Notes: generated by a model not told the origin, from the sequence alone. A stretch of 64,000 nt of DNA from Virgisporangium aurantiacum (GCF_016863635.1 NZ_BOPG01000009.1:62001-126000); one strand, 5' to 3'. Shown: positions 34,097 to 42,567, numbered from the stretch's first letter. Made by a program: numbers and translations.

Positions 34097-35667
34097 GCGA
34101 CGCCGTTCCGGAGTTCGCCCTTGCGCACCTTGCCCGTCGCCGAGTGGGGCAGGTCCGACACGAACTCGATCGCGGCCGGGCACTTGAACCGGGCCAGGTT
34201 CTTCTCGGCGTGCGCGACGAGTTCGTCCGTGGTGACCTCGCCGGACCGCACCACGAACGCCTTCACGGCCTGCCCGGTGTACGGGTGTGGCACCCCGATC
34301 ACGGCGGCCTCGGCCACCGCCGGGTGCGCGCACAGCACCTGCTCGACCTCGTGCGGGTAGACGTTGAAGCCGCTCACCAGGATCAGCTCCGTCAACCGGT
34401 CGACCAGGAACAGGTCGCCGTCGGCGTCGGCGTACGCGACGTCGGCGGTGTGCCACCAGCCGTCGGCGCCGGGGCCGTCGCGCCCGTCGGGCCAGTAGCC
34501 GGAGAACAGGTTCGCACCGCGCACCAGCACCTCGCCCGGGTCGGTGCCGGGGGTGCCGGGGCTGTCGGTGTCGTAGTCGTCATCGTCGAGCGGCCCGTCG
34601 ACCAGCACCTCGCCGCCGCCGGCGAGGGCGAGCTTGACCTCGACACCGGGGATCGGCCGGCCGATCGAGCCGGGCTTGCGCCTGCCCCCCGACGCCGTGC
34701 CGACGATCGTCGACGCGACCACCGGCGCGGTCTCGGTGAGCCCGTACCCCTCGTGGATGGGCTGGCCGGTGGCCGCGGTGAACCGCTCGGCGGTGGCCAG
34801 TTCCAGCGGCGCCGTTCCGGACACCGCCAGCCGCACGCTCTTGAACCTGTCGGCCAGCCGCTCCCCCATCAGCGACCAGGCGACGTACATCGTCGGCACC
34901 CCGGCGACCACCGTGACCGCGCGCCGCGCGACCAGCGCGAGGGAGTCGGCGGGGTCGAACCGCTCGACCAGCACCCCGGTGGCGGCGTGGTACGCCACGG
35001 CCACGAGCCCCGAGTTCAGGCCGTACGCGTGGAAGAGCGGAACCGCGAGGAGGACGACGTCGTCCGGGCCGGCCGGGGGCGGATCGAGCGCGGCGAGCTG
35101 CTCGTGGTTGGCGAGCAGCGCCCGGTGGCTCAGCATCGCGCCCTTGGGCGTGCCGGCGGTGCCCGACGTGTAGATCAGCACCGCCAGGTCTTCGCCACCG
35201 GTGACCGGCTCGGGAACCGGTGCAGTCTTTGAGACATCGCCGCGGGGCAGCGCGCCGAGCGCGAACGTGTGCGGCGGGGCGTCCTCGCCGGCGATCGCCA
35301 GCACGTCGCGGGTGCCGATCAGCACGGCGGCGCCCGAGTCGCTCAGCAGGTGGGCCAGCTCGCGGGCGGTGTAGCCGGGGTTGACCGGCACCGCGCAGAG
35401 GTTCGCGCGCAGCGCGGCGAACAACGCGACGGCAAACTCGGGCACGTTGGGTAGCGCAATCGCCACGCGGGGCGGATGTTGAGCTCCATCGACCGCGGGT
35501 CGGCCGCCACCGAGGTCGAGCGCCGACAGCGCGGCGGCCAGCTCGTCGACCTGACGGTTCAGCTCGGCCCAGGTGATGACCCGGTCGTGCCAGTGCAGGG
35601 CGGGATGGTCGGGACGGGTGTCCGCGGCACGGCGGACGAGGTCTGCGACGTTGCGTACCTCGGGCAC
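34093..35667 (-). CDS. Acyl-CoA synthetase / AMP-dependent ligase
   Basis: This 524-residue adenylate-forming enzyme activates a carboxylic acid with ATP and CoA. The P-loop-like motif is LIYTSGTAGTPKGAMLSH (about 163-180). A5 reads EGYGLTETAP, A7 GWWHTADVAY, A8 DRLTELILVSGFNVYP and A10 LPHSATGKVRKGEL with the catalytic Lys. The acyl specificity cannot be read from the sequence; fatty or aromatic acids are both possible. It is the first gene of a run with the glutaredoxin-like gene. There is an Asp/Gly-rich insertion near residues 350-375 that is probably a surface loop. Confidence 0.92.
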   Translation of the reverse strand: MPEVRNVADLVRRAADTRPDHPALHWHDRVITWAELNRQVDELAAALSALDLGGGRPAVDGAQHPPRVAIALPNVPEFAVALFAALRANLCAVPVNPGYTARELAHLLSDSGAAVLIGTRDVLAIAGEDAPPHTFALGALPRGDVSKTAPVPEPVTGGEDLAVLIYTSGTAGTPKGAMLSHRALLANHEQLAALDPPPAGPDDVVLLAVPLFHAYGLNSGLVAVAYHAATGVLVERFDPADSLALVARRAVTVVAGVPTMYVAWSLMGERLADRFKSVRLAVSGTAPLELATAERFTAATGQPIHEGYGLTETAPVVASTIVGTASGGRRKPGSIGRPIPGVEVKLALAGGGEVLVDGPLDDDDYDTDSPGTPGTDPGEVLVRGANLFSGYWPDGRDGPGADGWWHTADVAYADADGDLFLVDRLTELILVSGFNVYPHEVEQVLCAHPAVAEAAVIGVPHPYTGQAVKAFVVRSGEVTTDELVAHAEKNLARFKCPAAIEFVSDLPHSATGKVRKGELRNGVA

Positions 35668-36039
35668 GGTCGCGAGTCTGGCACACCGCTGGGGTCCGCC
35701 GGACAGTCAGATCCAACCAGTATTACCTTTTGTCCGAATTGCCGCTTATTTAGAAACCGACACGCCGGTCCACCTTCCGACTCACCCGCTCGGGCGACCC
35801 CAAATTCGAAGCGTGATCAGGACCTAGCGGAACGCTCATGAAACGGCGTGTCACCAAGACAATGCGGCGTGTCGCAAGGTCGAATCGCACCCGATGTGCG
35901 ACGACGGACAGCGGCAGATGTTCACGATGGGCCTCCGTGTAGCGGACTTCCCACACGGGGGTGACTACGGCCCTAGTATCGGCGGGTCGGCTCACCCCTT
36001 TTGTTGTGTTCCGATCCCCCTCAGACCGAGGAGGCCGCA
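35668..36039. promoter_or_regulatory. Upstream region of the sigma-BldN-like operon
   Basis: 372 bases without a convincing gene, likely the promoter and leader of the sigma operon on the plus strand and of the ligase gene on the minus strand. Two direct copies of CGGCGTGTC (35844-35852 and 35865-35873) are 21 bp apart, exactly two helical turns, and could be regulator half-sites. A weak minus-10 candidate TAGTAT is at 35974-35979 without a good minus-35. A short basic frame at 35838-35942 (34 codons) contains the repeats but has no ribosome binding site. The GAGGAGG before 36040 belongs to the leader ORF. Confidence 0.45.
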
Positions 36040-36135
36040 ATGCCATGTTTTTTACCGGAAGCTGACCTCTTGAGGCTGTTGGGAGATTTCTACCTCTCGA
36101 TCGATCCTGCAAGCGACCGGAAGGCGGATCTGTGA
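36040..36135 (+). CDS. 31-codon leader ORF with TTA codon, coupled to the sigma gene
   Basis: A short ORF begins MPCFLPEADL and ends SDRKADL. It has one of the best ribosome binding sites in the window (GAGGAGG, 5 bases before ATG 36040), and its TGA overlaps the GTG start of the sigma gene by 4 bases (GTGA at 36132-36135). The fifth codon is TTA (36052-36054), a rare leucine codon in this GC-rich genome that in Streptomyces makes genes depend on the bldA tRNA. I do not recognise the peptide: it is acidic and amphipathic (DLLRLLGDFYLSI). It may act only through translation of its message or as a peptide. Too short for an automatic search. Confidence 0.7.
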   Translation: MPCFLPEADLLRLLGDFYLSIDPASDRKADL

Positions 36136-37139
36136 CGTCGATCCCGTCCACGACGGGCCTGGCGGGCGTCACGGGTTTAAGCCCCGAGGTGCTCGCTGCC
36201 CGTTCCGTCCTCACCCGAGGCCTGAACACCCTGCGGTACGCCATGGCCGACGCCTGGAAGGCCGGGCTCGAAAACGCCGGCCTCATGATGTCCACGGGCA
36301 TCCAGCGCGGCAACGGCGTCCCCCGCACCCGTAACCGACCCGGCGTCGGCGACCAGTCCCAGCCGTACACCCCCGGCGGGAACTCGAAGGCGGCGGATGC
36401 TCGCCTCGGCGGCAAGCCGTCGCCGGTCCCGCATCCGCAGCGAGACCATTCCGACTCCCTGGGCCACGGGCATACGGGCCTGGATCCGGGCCGCGGGGGA
36501 TCGCAGGTGCCCGCCCAGCCGGAGCCGCCGGAGCCGGAACCCGCGGCGGTCAAGACGCGGCCCGACCCCACCGACGCCGCCGCCGGGGTGTGGGTGCTGG
36601 TCGAACGCGCCCAGGCCGGCGACGCCGACGCGTTCGGCCAGATCTACGACCGCTACCTCGACACGGTCTTCCGCTTCATCTACTTCCGCGTCGGGAACCG
36701 GCAACTCGCCGAGGACCTCACCGCCGACACGTTCCTGCGCGCCCTCAAGCGCATCGGCAGCTTCACCTGGCAGGGCCGCGACCCCGGCGCCTGGCTGGTG
36801 ACGATCGCCCGCAACCTGGTCGCCGACCACTTCAAGTCCGGTCGCTACCGGCTCGAGGTGACCACCGGCGACGTGCTCGACGCCGACCGCGAGGACCGGG
36901 GCCCCGAGGGCAGCCCGGAAGCGGCCGTGGTCGACCACATCACCAACGTCGCCCTGCTCACCGCCGTGAAGCAGCTCAACCCCGAGCAGCAGGAGTGCAT
37001 CGTGCTCCGGTTCCTGCACGGGTTCTCGGTGGCGGAGACGGCGCAGGCGATGGGCAAGAACGAGGGCGCCATCAAGGCGCTGCAGTACCGCGCGGTGCGA
37101 GCGCTGGCCCGATTGCTCCCGGAGGGCTTCAAGTCATGA
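36132..37139 (+). CDS. bldN: Sigma-BldN-like ECF sigma factor with long N-terminal extension
   Basis: The 335-residue sigma factor has a region 2 (about 155-225: LVERAQAGDADAFGQIY, EDLTADTFLRALKRIGSFTWQGRD) and region 4 (about 265-332: LNPEQQECIVLRFL, FSVAETAQAMGKNEGAIKALQYRAVRAL). FTWQGRDPGAWLVTIARNLVADHFKSGR matches Streptomyces BldN closely. The first about 150 residues are a low-complexity Pro/Gly/Gln-rich extension, longer than the 86-residue pro-sequence I recall for S. coelicolor BldN. It could be a processed or inhibitory pro-region. GTG 36132 is supported by GGAAGGCGGA and by overlap with the leader ORF. The rsbN-like anti-sigma gene follows, with a BldN-type promoter between the two. 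Confidence 0.9.
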   Translation: MTSIPSTTGLAGVTGLSPEVLAARSVLTRGLNTLRYAMADAWKAGLENAGLMMSTGIQRGNGVPRTRNRPGVGDQSQPYTPGGNSKAADARLGGKPSPVPHPQRDHSDSLGHGHTGLDPGRGGSQVPAQPEPPEPEPAAVKTRPDPTDAAAGVWVLVERAQAGDADAFGQIYDRYLDTVFRFIYFRVGNRQLAEDLTADTFLRALKRIGSFTWQGRDPGAWLVTIARNLVADHFKSGRYRLEVTTGDVLDADREDRGPEGSPEAAVVDHITNVALLTAVKQLNPEQQECIVLRFLHGFSVAETAQAMGKNEGAIKALQYRAVRALARLLPEGFKS

Positions 37140-37188
37140 CGACGGCGGTGACGCCGGTCACGCGCCACTCGTTCGGGGAACGGTCCGC

Positions 37189-37216
37189 CGTAACCCCAGC
37201 CTTTCGGCTCCGTTGG
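37189..37216 (+). promoter_or_regulatory. Candidate sigma-BldN promoter of the anti-sigma gene
   Basis: CGTAAC (37189-37194) and CGTTGG (37211-37216) are separated by exactly 16 bases. The Streptomyces sigma-BldN consensus as I know it is CGTAAC-N16-CGTTGA, so only the last base differs. It lies 110 bases upstream of the rsbN start codon, just past the sigma gene, as expected for a BldN-dependent rsbN promoter. Confidence 0.72.
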
Positions 37217-37326
37217 AACGGGTACGACCGGCGGCCAGGCGCCCGCCGGTCCTGGCCGCTTGGGTTCTGCCCGCTCGGCCCGTTCCGCGCCGTTGACGTC
37301 AATCAGAGCGAAGGGGGGTGCTCCCG

Positions 37327-38412
37327 GTGATCACGCCAGTGTTTCCCAGCCGGCGCGCCGAGCGCTTTGCCCAACTGCTCGACGAAGCGGCCGGCGCCCG
37401 CCGGCATCATTCCTGGTCGGACGGGGACAGCGACCTGACCGGAATGGTGACCATCGGCCAGCGGGTAACGACTCTACCGCTGGTCGTCGAGGTGGATCCC
37501 GAATTCCGTACCGGACTGCGCGCGAGCCTGATGGCCCGCATCGAACGGGAGGGCATCGGCGCGACCGCGTCCGAGCCCGACGTCGAGTCACCGCAGCGGC
37601 GCAAGCTCGGCGACCTGTTGCCGAGCGGCCGCACCCGCAGCGCGATCATCGCGACGATCGCTGCGGGCTCGTTCGGCGCATTCGGTGTCTCCGCCGCGAG
37701 CGGTGACGCGATGCCGGGCGACACGTTGTACAAGGTCAAGCGGTCGGCCGAGCAGGCGCAGTTGGCCCTCGCCGGTTCCGATGTGAGCCGGGGCCAGCTG
37801 AACCTGGAGTTCGCCCGCAAGCGGCTGGCCGAGGCCGGCGCGCTGGGCGGCGATGTGAACAAGCTCGACCCGGTGCTCGACGACATGGACACCGGCATGC
37901 GGGAGGGTTCCCGGCTGCTCACCACCGCCGCGGTCGACCGTGGCGAGGTGGCCGGCCTGCAGGCCGTCCAGCAGTTCACCCGCGACCAGCAGCCGATCCT
38001 GGCCAACCTGGCCAACCGGCTCGACGGTCCGGCGAAGGTGCGGGCCACCGAGTCGGTCGACCTGCTCAAGCGGATCAGCGAGCGGGCCAGCGGGCTGCAG
38101 AACACCATCAAGTGTCCCGACCTGCAGGTGCCCACCGACGAACTCGGCGCGCTGCCGGTCGTCTGCGGAAATGCCGCACCACCGGCCTCCCGCAGCGGGC
38201 CCGACAAGGCCCCGGAGGCGACCGCCAAGCCGACCGGGCCGGCACCGCCCGCGACCGGTGCCCCCACCGTGGGCGGACGCAACGCGGTGACGGGCCCCTC
38301 GGAGTCGGCCGAGGCCGGCGCCTCGGCGACGCCCGACGCCGGCGAGAGCGAGTCCGACGACGGCGGCGTGATCGACAGCATCAAGCGGGCCGTCGAGGGC
38401 CTGTTCGGTTAG
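37327..38412 (+). CDS. rsbN: RsbN-like anti-sigma factor (DUF5667)
   Basis: The 361-residue protein is the likely membrane-bound anti-sigma factor of the upstream BldN-like sigma. An N-terminal cytoplasmic segment (residues 1-95, including FPSRRAERFAQLLDEA) would bind the sigma factor. One membrane helix follows (about 100-120, TIAAGSFGAFGVSAAS), then an exported DUF5667-type helical domain (about 125-260: DTLYKVKRSAEQAQLALAG) and a Pro/Ala-rich tail. GTG 37327 is preferred to GTG 37318 because the AAGGGGGG ribosome binding site is 8 bases before it but touches the earlier codon. A perfect hairpin terminator follows the stop. Confidence 0.88.
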   Translation: MITPVFPSRRAERFAQLLDEAAGARRHHSWSDGDSDLTGMVTIGQRVTTLPLVVEVDPEFRTGLRASLMARIEREGIGATASEPDVESPQRRKLGDLLPSGRTRSAIIATIAAGSFGAFGVSAASGDAMPGDTLYKVKRSAEQAQLALAGSDVSRGQLNLEFARKRLAEAGALGGDVNKLDPVLDDMDTGMREGSRLLTTAAVDRGEVAGLQAVQQFTRDQQPILANLANRLDGPAKVRATESVDLLKRISERASGLQNTIKCPDLQVPTDELGALPVVCGNAAPPASRSGPDKAPEATAKPTGPAPPATGAPTVGGRNAVTGPSESAEAGASATPDAGESESDDGGVIDSIKRAVEGLFG

Positions 38413-38424
38413 TTCACCGATCAC

Positions 38425-38458
38425 AACGGCGCCCGGCGACATTTCGCCGGGCGCCGTT
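38425..38458 (+). terminator. Perfect 15-bp hairpin terminator behind rsbN
   Basis: AACGGCGCCCGGCGA (38425-38439) and its exact complement (38444-38458) are separated by the loop CATT. The hairpin starts 13 bases behind the rsbN stop and has a weak T-rich follow-up. It separates the sigma/anti-sigma unit from the HAD gene, and is the strongest hairpin noticed in the window. Confidence 0.85.
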
Positions 38459-38526
38459 CATCTTGTCCGGCTCGGGACGGGTGACGGCTCGGTTAGGCTC
38501 GCGTGCGGAAGGGAGGCCGAGAACAC

Positions 38527-39468
38527 ATGACTCAGCTGCCTGCCAACACGAAGCGTTCCTGGCGCCGAACCCGGTCCGAGCCCCGAAAGCGGCTGATCAC
38601 CACGGCCGCCGGCTGGGCCGCCGCCGAGGTCGAGGCCGCCCTCACCGTTCCCGCCGACCCCAGCGCCGCCGCGTTCTTCGACGTCGACAACACGATGATG
38701 CAGGGCGCGTCGATCTACTACCTCGCCCGCGGCATGGCCCGGCGCAAGTACGTCACCACCGGCGACATGGTCCGCTTCGCCTGGAAACAGTTGAAATTCC
38801 GGGTGATCGCGGCCGAGCAGGGCGGCGACGTCACGGCTGCGAAGGCCGCGGCGCTGGCGTTCGTCGAGGGTTGGCGGGTCGAGGAGCTCGAGCGGCTGTC
38901 GGAGGAGATCTTCGACGAGCTGATGGCCGACCGCATCTGGTCGGGCACCCACGCGCTGGCCCGGCTGCACCTCGACGCCGGGCAGCGGGTGTGGCTGGTC
39001 ACCGCCGCGCCGGTCGAACTGGGCCGGATCATCGCGCAGCGGCTCGGGCTCACCGGCGCGCTCGGCACGGTCGCCGAGATCCGCGACGGCGAGTATACCG
39101 GCCGCCTCGTCGGCGACATGCTGCACGGCCCGGCGAAGGCCGAGGCGATCCACGCGCTGGCCGCCGCCGAGGGGCTCGACCTCGAACGGTGCTCGGCCTA
39201 CAGCGACTCGGTGAACGACACCCCGATGCTGTCGATCGTCGGGCACGCCGTCGCCGTCAACCCCGACTCCGCGCTGCGCCGCGAGGCGCGCCGGCGCGGC
39301 TGGGAACTCCGCGACTTCCGCACCGGCCGCAAGGCGGCGCGGGTCGCGGTGCCGGCGGCGTTGGGCACCGGAATTCTGGCCGGTGCCGCCGTGGCCGGGC
39401 TTTCGCTGCACCGGCGGCGGCGCAGCCGGGGAACCCTCGTAGCGGACGCGGTGCGCAAGGCCCTGTGA
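38527..39468 (+). CDS. HAD-IB family phosphatase (SerB1-like)
   Basis: The 313-residue HAD-superfamily subclass IB protein carries motif I AAFFDVDNTMMQGAS (Asp nucleophile and Asn in place of the second Asp), motif II VWLVTAAPVE, and motif IV CSAYSDSVNDTPML. It is the type of SerB1 (Rv0505c) and of the HAD protein next to bldN in Streptomyces. A C-terminal hydrophobic helix (about 280-300) followed by HRRRRSRGT suggests a membrane anchor. ATG 38527 has GGGAGG upstream and is preferred to GTG 38503. Its stop overlaps the next GTG by 4 bases. The physiological substrate is not established; phosphoserine is not certain. Confidence 0.9.
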   Translation: MTQLPANTKRSWRRTRSEPRKRLITTAAGWAAAEVEAALTVPADPSAAAFFDVDNTMMQGASIYYLARGMARRKYVTTGDMVRFAWKQLKFRVIAAEQGGDVTAAKAAALAFVEGWRVEELERLSEEIFDELMADRIWSGTHALARLHLDAGQRVWLVTAAPVELGRIIAQRLGLTGALGTVAEIRDGEYTGRLVGDMLHGPAKAEAIHALAAAEGLDLERCSAYSDSVNDTPMLSIVGHAVAVNPDSALRREARRRGWELRDFRTGRKAARVAVPAALGTGILAGAAVAGLSLHRRRRSRGTLVADAVRKAL

Positions 39469-40556
39469 CCAACCGTTCCCGTGTGGCCGGCGCGGTCGGC
39501 CTGGTTGTCGCCGTGCTGGCCGCCGGCCGGCTGCTGACCATGCCCGAACCCGCCGCGCCACCACCACCGCCCACGGCCGAGACCGCCGTGACCGATCTCT
39601 GGCCGTCGGCGTCGATCGTGCGGTCGCCGGGCCGGCTCGGCGACGGCCGCGCGTACACGCCCTTGTTCCACCTCGACCCGGCGACGTCGGTCGGCACCGC
39701 GCTCACCGGCGACGGCGCCCACCTGCGGCTGATCGTGCGGTCCGGTTCGGCCGAGCGCGAGGTGCTGCGCCGGCCGGCCGGCGACAACCCGCAGTTCAAC
39801 GGCTTCGCCACCGCTGGTGACGACCTCGTGTTCATGGTCTCCTCCAACAGCGACGCGGCCGCCGCCACCTCGGTGCTGTACCGCGCGTCGTGGCGGGCCG
39901 GCGGCGCGTCGGTGCTGACGGCGGACACCGGCGCGGTGATCTTCTTCAACTCCCAGTACGACGTGGTGATCATCGAGGGCCGGGTGCACTGGGCCGCCGC
40001 CGGCGAGGGCACGCAGTCGACCGAGGTCAGGTCGGTGCCGCTGGGCGGCGGGCGGGTCGCCGTCCAGTCGGTCGACGGCGCCTATGCGTTGTCGGCGTGG
40101 CCGTGGCTCACCAGCGCCGGCGGCAGCCAGGGCGGCTCGGTCGAGCTGCGCAACCTGGTCACCGGCGAGCGCCGGACCGTCTCCGGCGCGGCCAACGAAC
40201 TGGTGAACTGCGGCCCCGTGTGGTGCCGCGTGATGATCCTCGGCGCGGCGGGCCAACCGGCCCGCACCGACGTCATGCGCCCCGACGGCTCCGACCGCAA
40301 ACGGATGGCGGCCGGCACCATCTCGTCGGCGGTGCTCGACGTGGCCCTGATCGACCGGTTCGAGGTGCTGGCACAGACCACGTCGTCCGGCACCGGCACG
40401 CTGAAACTGATGCTGTTCGACGTCTCCACCGGCCGCTCGGCGGTGCTGGCCACCGCCGTCGCGACGGTACAGGCCCGCGGCTCGACCGTGTGGTGGTCCA
40501 CCGGCTCCGACGAGGCCGTCGAGTGGTTCGCCCTCGACCTCGGCAAACTTACCTAG
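39465..40556 (+). CDS. Exported beta-propeller-like protein of unknown function
   Basis: I do not recognise this 363-residue protein. An N-terminal hydrophobic helix (about residues 6-24) followed by a Pro-rich segment (EPAAPPPPPT) shows it is secreted or membrane-tethered. The remainder is beta-rich with repeated short units (YTPLFHLDPATS, VLYRASWRAGG, VRSVPLGGGRV, VELRNLVTGERR, DVMRPDGSDRK, LMLFDVSTGRS), a pattern like a six-bladed beta-propeller of TolB/WD40 type. GTG 39465 overlaps the HAD stop by 4 bases, so it shares that transcript. It converges with the acyltransferase gene, overlapping by 4 bases. Confidence 0.75.
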   Translation: MTNRSRVAGAVGLVVAVLAAGRLLTMPEPAAPPPPPTAETAVTDLWPSASIVRSPGRLGDGRAYTPLFHLDPATSVGTALTGDGAHLRLIVRSGSAEREVLRRPAGDNPQFNGFATAGDDLVFMVSSNSDAAAATSVLYRASWRAGGASVLTADTGAVIFFNSQYDVVIIEGRVHWAAAGEGTQSTEVRSVPLGGGRVAVQSVDGAYALSAWPWLTSAGGSQGGSVELRNLVTGERRTVSGAANELVNCGPVWCRVMILGAAGQPARTDVMRPDGSDRKRMAAGTISSAVLDVALIDRFEVLAQTTSSGTGTLKLMLFDVSTGRSAVLATAVATVQARGSTVWWSTGSDEAVEWFALDLGKLT

Positions 40557-41389
40557 GAGAACGGGTCGGGGCGGCGTTCCAGGAGTTCGTAGAGGGACTG
40601 CTGGATGGTCTCGCGCACCTGGTCGGCCAGGTTGAAGATCACCAGTGGATCGTCGACGTCGTCGCTGAGGTGGCTGGTTTCGATGGGCTTGCCGAACTCG
40701 ATCAGCCACTTGCTGGGCAGCGGGACCATGCCCAGCGGGCCCAGCCACGGGAACGTCGGCGTCACCGGGAAGTAGGGCAGCCCGAACAGCCTGGCCAGCG
40801 GCTTCACGTTGGCCAGCATCGGGTAGCTCTCCTCGGCACCGACGATCGCGGCCGGCACGATCGGCACACCGGTGCGCAGCGCCGCCGACACGAAGCCGCC
40901 GCGGCCGAAGCGCTGCAACTTGTACCGGTCGGTGAACGGCTTGCCGACGCCCTTGAACCCCTCCGGGAAGACGCCGACCAGTTCGCCGTTGCCCATCAGG
41001 CGCTCCGCGTCGGGGCCGCAGGCCAGCGTGCCGCCGCCCTTGCGGGCCAGTTCCGACAGCACCGGCATACGGAACAGCAGGTCGGCGCCGAGCAGGCGGA
41101 GGTAGCGCTCGGCCGCCTCGTGCACCGCGACGCTGAGCATGAGCGCGTCGAGCGGGATCGTTCCGGAGTGGTTCGCGACGATCAGCGCGCCACCGTCGAC
41201 CGGGATGTTCTCCGTACCGGAGACCTCGGTGCGGAACCAGTTACGGAACAACGGGCGCAGCAGCGGCAGGTACACCGAGTCGGTGATGTGCTTGTCGAAG
41301 CCGAACTCGTCGACCTCGTAGTCGCCGGTGAGCCGGTGCCGCAGGGCGGCGATCACGCCGGCGACCCGCTCGTCCCAGATGTCAGTCAT
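40553..41389 (-). CDS. 1-acylglycerol-3-phosphate acyltransferase family protein
   Basis: This 278-residue PlsC-type acyltransferase transfers an acyl chain to a lysophospholipid or related acceptor at the membrane. The catalytic H-x4-D motif is ANHSGTIPLD, and the acceptor motif VFPEGFKGVGKP follows about 75 residues later. There is no strong membrane helix. It is the counterpart of Rv0502 and belongs to the HTH-bS22-epimerase-acyltransferase run as in M. tuberculosis. Its start overlaps the epimerase gene end by 8 bases. The true acyl acceptor is unknown. Confidence 0.92.
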   Translation of the reverse strand: MTDIWDERVAGVIAALRHRLTGDYEVDEFGFDKHITDSVYLPLLRPLFRNWFRTEVSGTENIPVDGGALIVANHSGTIPLDALMLSVAVHEAAERYLRLLGADLLFRMPVLSELARKGGGTLACGPDAERLMGNGELVGVFPEGFKGVGKPFTDRYKLQRFGRGGFVSAALRTGVPIVPAAIVGAEESYPMLANVKPLARLFGLPYFPVTPTFPWLGPLGMVPLPSKWLIEFGKPIETSHLSDDVDDPLVIFNLADQVRETIQQSLYELLERRPDPFS

Positions 41390-42551
41390 CGCTACTACTC
41401 TGCCTAATTGCGCCGCGGACGCGGCGGATCTGTTCCAGCACCAGCTTCTCGGCCTCGCGGAGGCGCTGCGGCCGCAGCGGGCCGGGCTGCTGTGCCCGGA
41501 TGAACTCGTCGAACGCCTCGGCGGTGGTGCGCGGCTCGAACCCGAACTCCTCGATCAGAGCCGAGGTGTCGACGACCCGGCCGTGCACGAACAGGTCGAG
41601 CTGGTCGAGCGAGAAGTCGAGCATGCCCGACCGCTTCGCGAACGCCGCGACCCCGCTGAGGCCGGGTTCGAGCGTGGGCGCGGCGATCCGGCCGGCGCGG
41701 CGGATCGCCTGGTTCAGCGTGAGGACGCCGCGGCCGGCGACGTTGTACGTGCCGGGATGGGTGCCGACGATCGCCCGGTGCAGCACCTCGAGCGCGTCGT
41801 CGACGTGCACGAACTGCAGCCGCGGGTCGCGACCCAGCACGGTGGGCACCACCGGCATGGAGAAGTACCGCGACAGCCGCGTGTCGGCCTGCTGGCCGAT
41901 GAACGGCGCGAACCGCAGCACGGTGGCGGCCACGTCGGGCCGGCGACGGCAGAAGCCGCGCACGTAGCCCTCGATGTCGAGGACGTCGCGCGCGAAGCCG
42001 CCGCGCGGCACGTCTCTCGGTTCGGTGTCTTCGGTGAAGACGGCCGGATCGCGGAACGACGCACCGTACGCGGCCGTGGACGACCGCACCACCAGCTTGC
42101 TCAGCAGCGGCGCCTGCTGGCAGGCGGCCAGCAGCTGCATCGTGCCGATGACGTTGGATTCCTTCATCGCGGCACGGCCACCGCGCTGCCCATCGGGCGC
42201 GGTGGCCACGGCGAGGTGCACCACCGCGGTGATGTCGGCGGTACCGAACAGCTTCAGCAGCTCACCGGTGCGCAGTTGCGCCTCGTGCAGCTCCACGCCC
42301 GCCATGTCGACATCGGCCAGCGGGTTCGCGTCGATGCCGATGACCCGGCCGATCGCGGGGTCACCGGCCAGCCGGGCCGCGACCCGCGCGCCCAGATACC
42401 GCCCGACGCCGGTGACGAGCACGACAGGCTTGGGGGCCTTGGGTGCGGCCTTACGACGGGACGAGGTGCCGCGCGCCGAAACGGTTGATTTGTCGCCGAC
42501 AGCGGCGACCTTGTCAGCGCGACGTCTGCTGCTCGGTTTCCCGTCGCTCAC
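41382..42551 (-). CDS. NAD-dependent epimerase/dehydratase family protein (GalE2-like)
   Basis: The 389-residue extended short-chain dehydrogenase has the N-terminal Rossmann loop VVLVTGVGRYLGARVAARL preceded by a basic Ala/Lys-rich tail (residues 1-42). The sequence VHLAVATAP follows. The usual Tyr-x3-Lys is not evident where expected (GGFARDVLDIEGYV instead), so catalytic competence is uncertain. This holds for the group as a whole as far as I can judge (Rv0501-type). It lies between the bS22 gene (16 bases) and the acyltransferase, and is probably co-transcribed. No sugar nucleotide specificity can be inferred. Confidence 0.88.
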   Translation of the reverse strand: MSDGKPSSRRRADKVAAVGDKSTVSARGTSSRRKAAPKAPKPVVLVTGVGRYLGARVAARLAGDPAIGRVIGIDANPLADVDMAGVELHEAQLRTGELLKLFGTADITAVVHLAVATAPDGQRGGRAAMKESNVIGTMQLLAACQQAPLLSKLVVRSSTAAYGASFRDPAVFTEDTEPRDVPRGGFARDVLDIEGYVRGFCRRRPDVAATVLRFAPFIGQQADTRLSRYFSMPVVPTVLGRDPRLQFVHVDDALEVLHRAIVGTHPGTYNVAGRGVLTLNQAIRRAGRIAAPTLEPGLSGVAAFAKRSGMLDFSLDQLDLFVHGRVVDTSALIEEFGFEPRTTAEAFDEFIRAQQPGPLRPQRLREAEKLVLEQIRRVRGAIRQSSSDD

Positions 42552-42567
42552 GGGCTCCGGCTATCTG

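Noticed and set aside
35838..35942. A 34-codon basic ORF upstream of the sigma operon
   Set aside because: No ribosome binding site, and its internal repeat is explained by the CGGCGTGTC direct repeat; treated as regulatory DNA.
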